Assembly: GCF_000331995.1 (NCBI RefSeq)
Contig: NC_020134.1
Coordinates: forward strand, 1,091,465 to 1,155,464
Origin: Thermoclostridium stercorarium subsp. stercorarium DSM 8532
GTDB taxonomy: Bacteria > Bacillota > Clostridia > DSM-8532
Reading direction: 5' to 3'
DNA: 64,000 nucleotides
Below the pieces are notes generated by a model. The model did no database searches, was not told the DNA's origin, and saw nothing but the letters and a program-made list of their open reading frames with translations. Below are positions 63,020 to 64,000 of the stretch, in pieces. Numbering within the stretch: the first letter of the stretch is position 1; each line of letters opens with the position of its first letter. The translations under genes and the position numbers were made by a program.

Positions 63020-63205
63020 TTACCATCTGTTACCGTTATGGCTGTGATTGTTCCTGTTATTTCTCTGAGCTTTTCTTGCCTTTCTGCATGCCGGGCATCT
63101 CTGGGGCTCATTCTCGAAACCTTTTTCCTTGTAGAACGCCTGCTCACCTTCGGTAAAAACAAATTCTGCGCCGCAATCTTTGCAAATTATTGTTTTATCA
63201 GCCAT
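63020..63205 (-). CDS. Small zinc-ribbon domain protein
   Basis: This is a 61-residue protein. I-C-K-D-C-G and C-P-A-C-R form a zinc-binding pair of C-x2-C motifs about 30 residues apart, with F-V-F-T-E-G-E-Q-A-F-Y between. The tail is rich in Arg, Asn and His. Similar small zinc-ribbon proteins are common in clostridia and their role is unknown, possibly nucleic-acid binding. The start follows AAGGAGGTTTGGAAA. A stem of 11 pairs lies just upstream of the ribosome site. Confidence 0.85.
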   Translation of the reverse strand: MADKTIICKDCGAEFVFTEGEQAFYKEKGFENEPQRCPACRKARKAQRNNRNNHSHNGNRW

Positions 63206-63222
63206 TTTCCAAACCTCCTTAA

Positions 63223-63265
63223 TTATTTTGGATTAAATATTCCCTGACCCGATGATCCAAAATAA
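63223..63265 (-). promoter_or_regulatory. Leader hairpin of the zinc-ribbon gene
   Basis: An 11-base-pair AT-rich stem (63223-63233 with 63255-63265) lies in the 5' leader directly before the ribosome site. It could sense temperature or bind protein. Confidence 0.45.
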
Positions 63266-63338
63266 ATTAAAGAGGCTGGACAATGGGAACGGAACATATT
63301 TAATCCAATTTTTTATCTGAAATGGCTTCAGTAAATTC

Positions 63339-63367
63339 ACTATAACATGGAAACCAGAAAAAAACAA
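63339..63367 (-). promoter_or_regulatory. Probable promoter of the zinc-ribbon gene
   Basis: On the minus strand TTGTTT (63362-63367) and TATAGT (63339-63344) are 17 bases apart. This gives a leader of about 125 bases. Confidence 0.5.
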
Positions 63368-63473
63368 GTGGTAAATTAATAAAAATGATCTGCATGAAAT
63401 CCCAAAATTCAACCCGTATCTAAATTATCCGACATTTGGCGGACTTTGGAAGGAGTATGAACTTTTTCCGGCA

Positions 63474-64000
63474 TTAACCGAGTATTGCCTTAAGATCCTC
63501 CTCTGGGGTTGTAATCGGCCGGATGCCAAACTTATCAACAAGAACGCCAAGGACGTTTGAGGAAAGGAATGCCGGCAGCGAAGGCCCAAGGTAGATGTTT
63601 TTAATGCCCAGGGCGAGCAGCGTCAGGAGAATGCATACCGCCTTCTGCTCATACCATGACAGGACAAGGGTCAAAGGCAGTTCGTTTACCGTGCAGTCGA
63701 AGGCTTTTGCCAAGTCCAGTGCCACCTGTATTGCCGAATAGGCGTCATTACACTGCCCCATGTCCATAATCCTCGGAAGACCGCCTATGGTGCCCAGGTC
63801 AAGATCGTTGAAACGGTATTTCCCGCATGCCAGCGTGAGAATAATCGTGTCTTTCGGGGCTTTTTTTACAAATTCGGTGTAATAGTTTCTTCCGGGTTTT
63901 GCGCCGTCGCATCCGCCAACAAGGAAGAAATGCCTTATAGCACCCGACTTGACCGCGTCAATTACCTTGTCCGCGACGCTCAAAACAGTGTTTCTTGCAA
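63474..64000 (-). CDS. hcp: Hydroxylamine reductase (hybrid-cluster protein), C-terminal part, gene cut by the right edge
   Basis: This is the last 175 residues of a hybrid-cluster protein; the reading frame continues past base 64000. Clear family segments are [34 protein letters not shown] and [17 protein letters not shown], with the cysteines and acids that bind the hybrid Fe-S-O cluster. Hcp reduces hydroxylamine or removes nitric oxide-related species and is induced in anaerobes under nitrosative or oxidative stress. No terminator is seen directly after its stop. Confidence 0.9.
   Translation of the reverse strand, partial: ARNTVLSVADKVIDAVKSGAIRHFFLVGGCDGAKPGRNYYTEFVKKAPKDTIILTLACGKYRFNDLDLGTIGGLPRIMDMGQCNDAYSAIQVALDLAKAFDCTVNELPLTLVLSWYEQKAVCILLTLLALGIKNIYLGPSLPAFLSSNVLGVLVDKFGIRPITTPEEDLKAILG

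Noticed and set aside
62770-63162. Minus-strand open frame of about 130 codons
   Set aside because: It overlaps the zinc-ribbon gene and its terminator, has no ribosome site and has no family likeness.
1-64000. CRISPR array, tRNA, rRNA or insertion sequence
   Set aside because: No regularly spaced repeats, cloverleaf-like segments or transposase-like frames were seen.

Overview
The window looks like a chromosomal segment of a plant-polysaccharide-degrading clostridium (Bacillota, Clostridia). I infer this from strong AGGAGG-type ribosome sites, frequent TTG and GTG starts, sigma-A promoters with 17-base spacers, U-tract terminators, the mix of gene families (CD3324 type, LplB/YtcP importers, membrane-bound AraC regulators, GH105, GH78, GH38, GH140) and moderate-to-low GC. 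A hemicellulolytic group such as Thermoclostridium would fit, but I cannot prove the species. I see no tRNA, rRNA, CRISPR array or insertion sequence.

Layout. 1-8.7 kb: end of a ZIP metal transporter, an aldo/keto reductase with a ferredoxin tail, an orphan transcription unit, a frameshifted small regulator, AzlCD, and a TetR-adaptor-RND efflux operon. 8.7-15.2 kb: a secreted stalk/PrcB protein, a heterodimeric ABC exporter and a DUF4097 protein. 15.4-24 kb: a LacI regulator, then four genes matching the Thermotoga-type non-phosphorylated inositol pathway (IolM, IolN, IolO, IolG), then a GH38 alpha-mannosidase. 24-32.2 kb: a membrane AraC regulator divergent from an LplB-YtcP-lipoprotein importer, a GH105 hydrolase and an uncharacterised protein. 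32.2-40.6 kb: a heparinase-like protein divergent from an MFS transporter and ROK regulator, then a large GH105, a CE12-like acetylesterase and another GH105 (rhamnogalacturonan side). 40.7 kb: superoxide dismutase. 41.4-60.3 kb: GH140 apiosidase, a decayed regulator running into an importer permease, a second permease, DUF1593 and DUF5060/DUF4038 proteins, split transketolase, a frameshifted FGGY kinase, an L-fucose-isomerase-like enzyme, GH78 rhamnosidase, an MGH1/GH63-like hydrolase and a LacI regulator. 60.3-64 kb: a LexA-boxed DinG-like helicase-nuclease, a zinc-ribbon protein and the end of hydroxylamine reductase (Hcp).

How it works together. The middle 35 kb reads as a pectin, especially rhamnogalacturonan, utilisation island. 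Extracellular enzymes are not encoded here. The importers bring in oligosaccharides, and hydrolases without signal peptides finish them inside the cell. The 41.6-54.8 kb part contains a GH140 apiosidase plus isomerase, kinase and two-subunit transketolase, which together match the known transketolase route for D-apiose, the branched sugar of rhamnogalacturonan II. Three genes carry frameshifts (2118, 43009 and 51919), and the regulator at 43009 has also lost its DNA-binding domain by deletion. The apiose part may therefore be decaying or switching.
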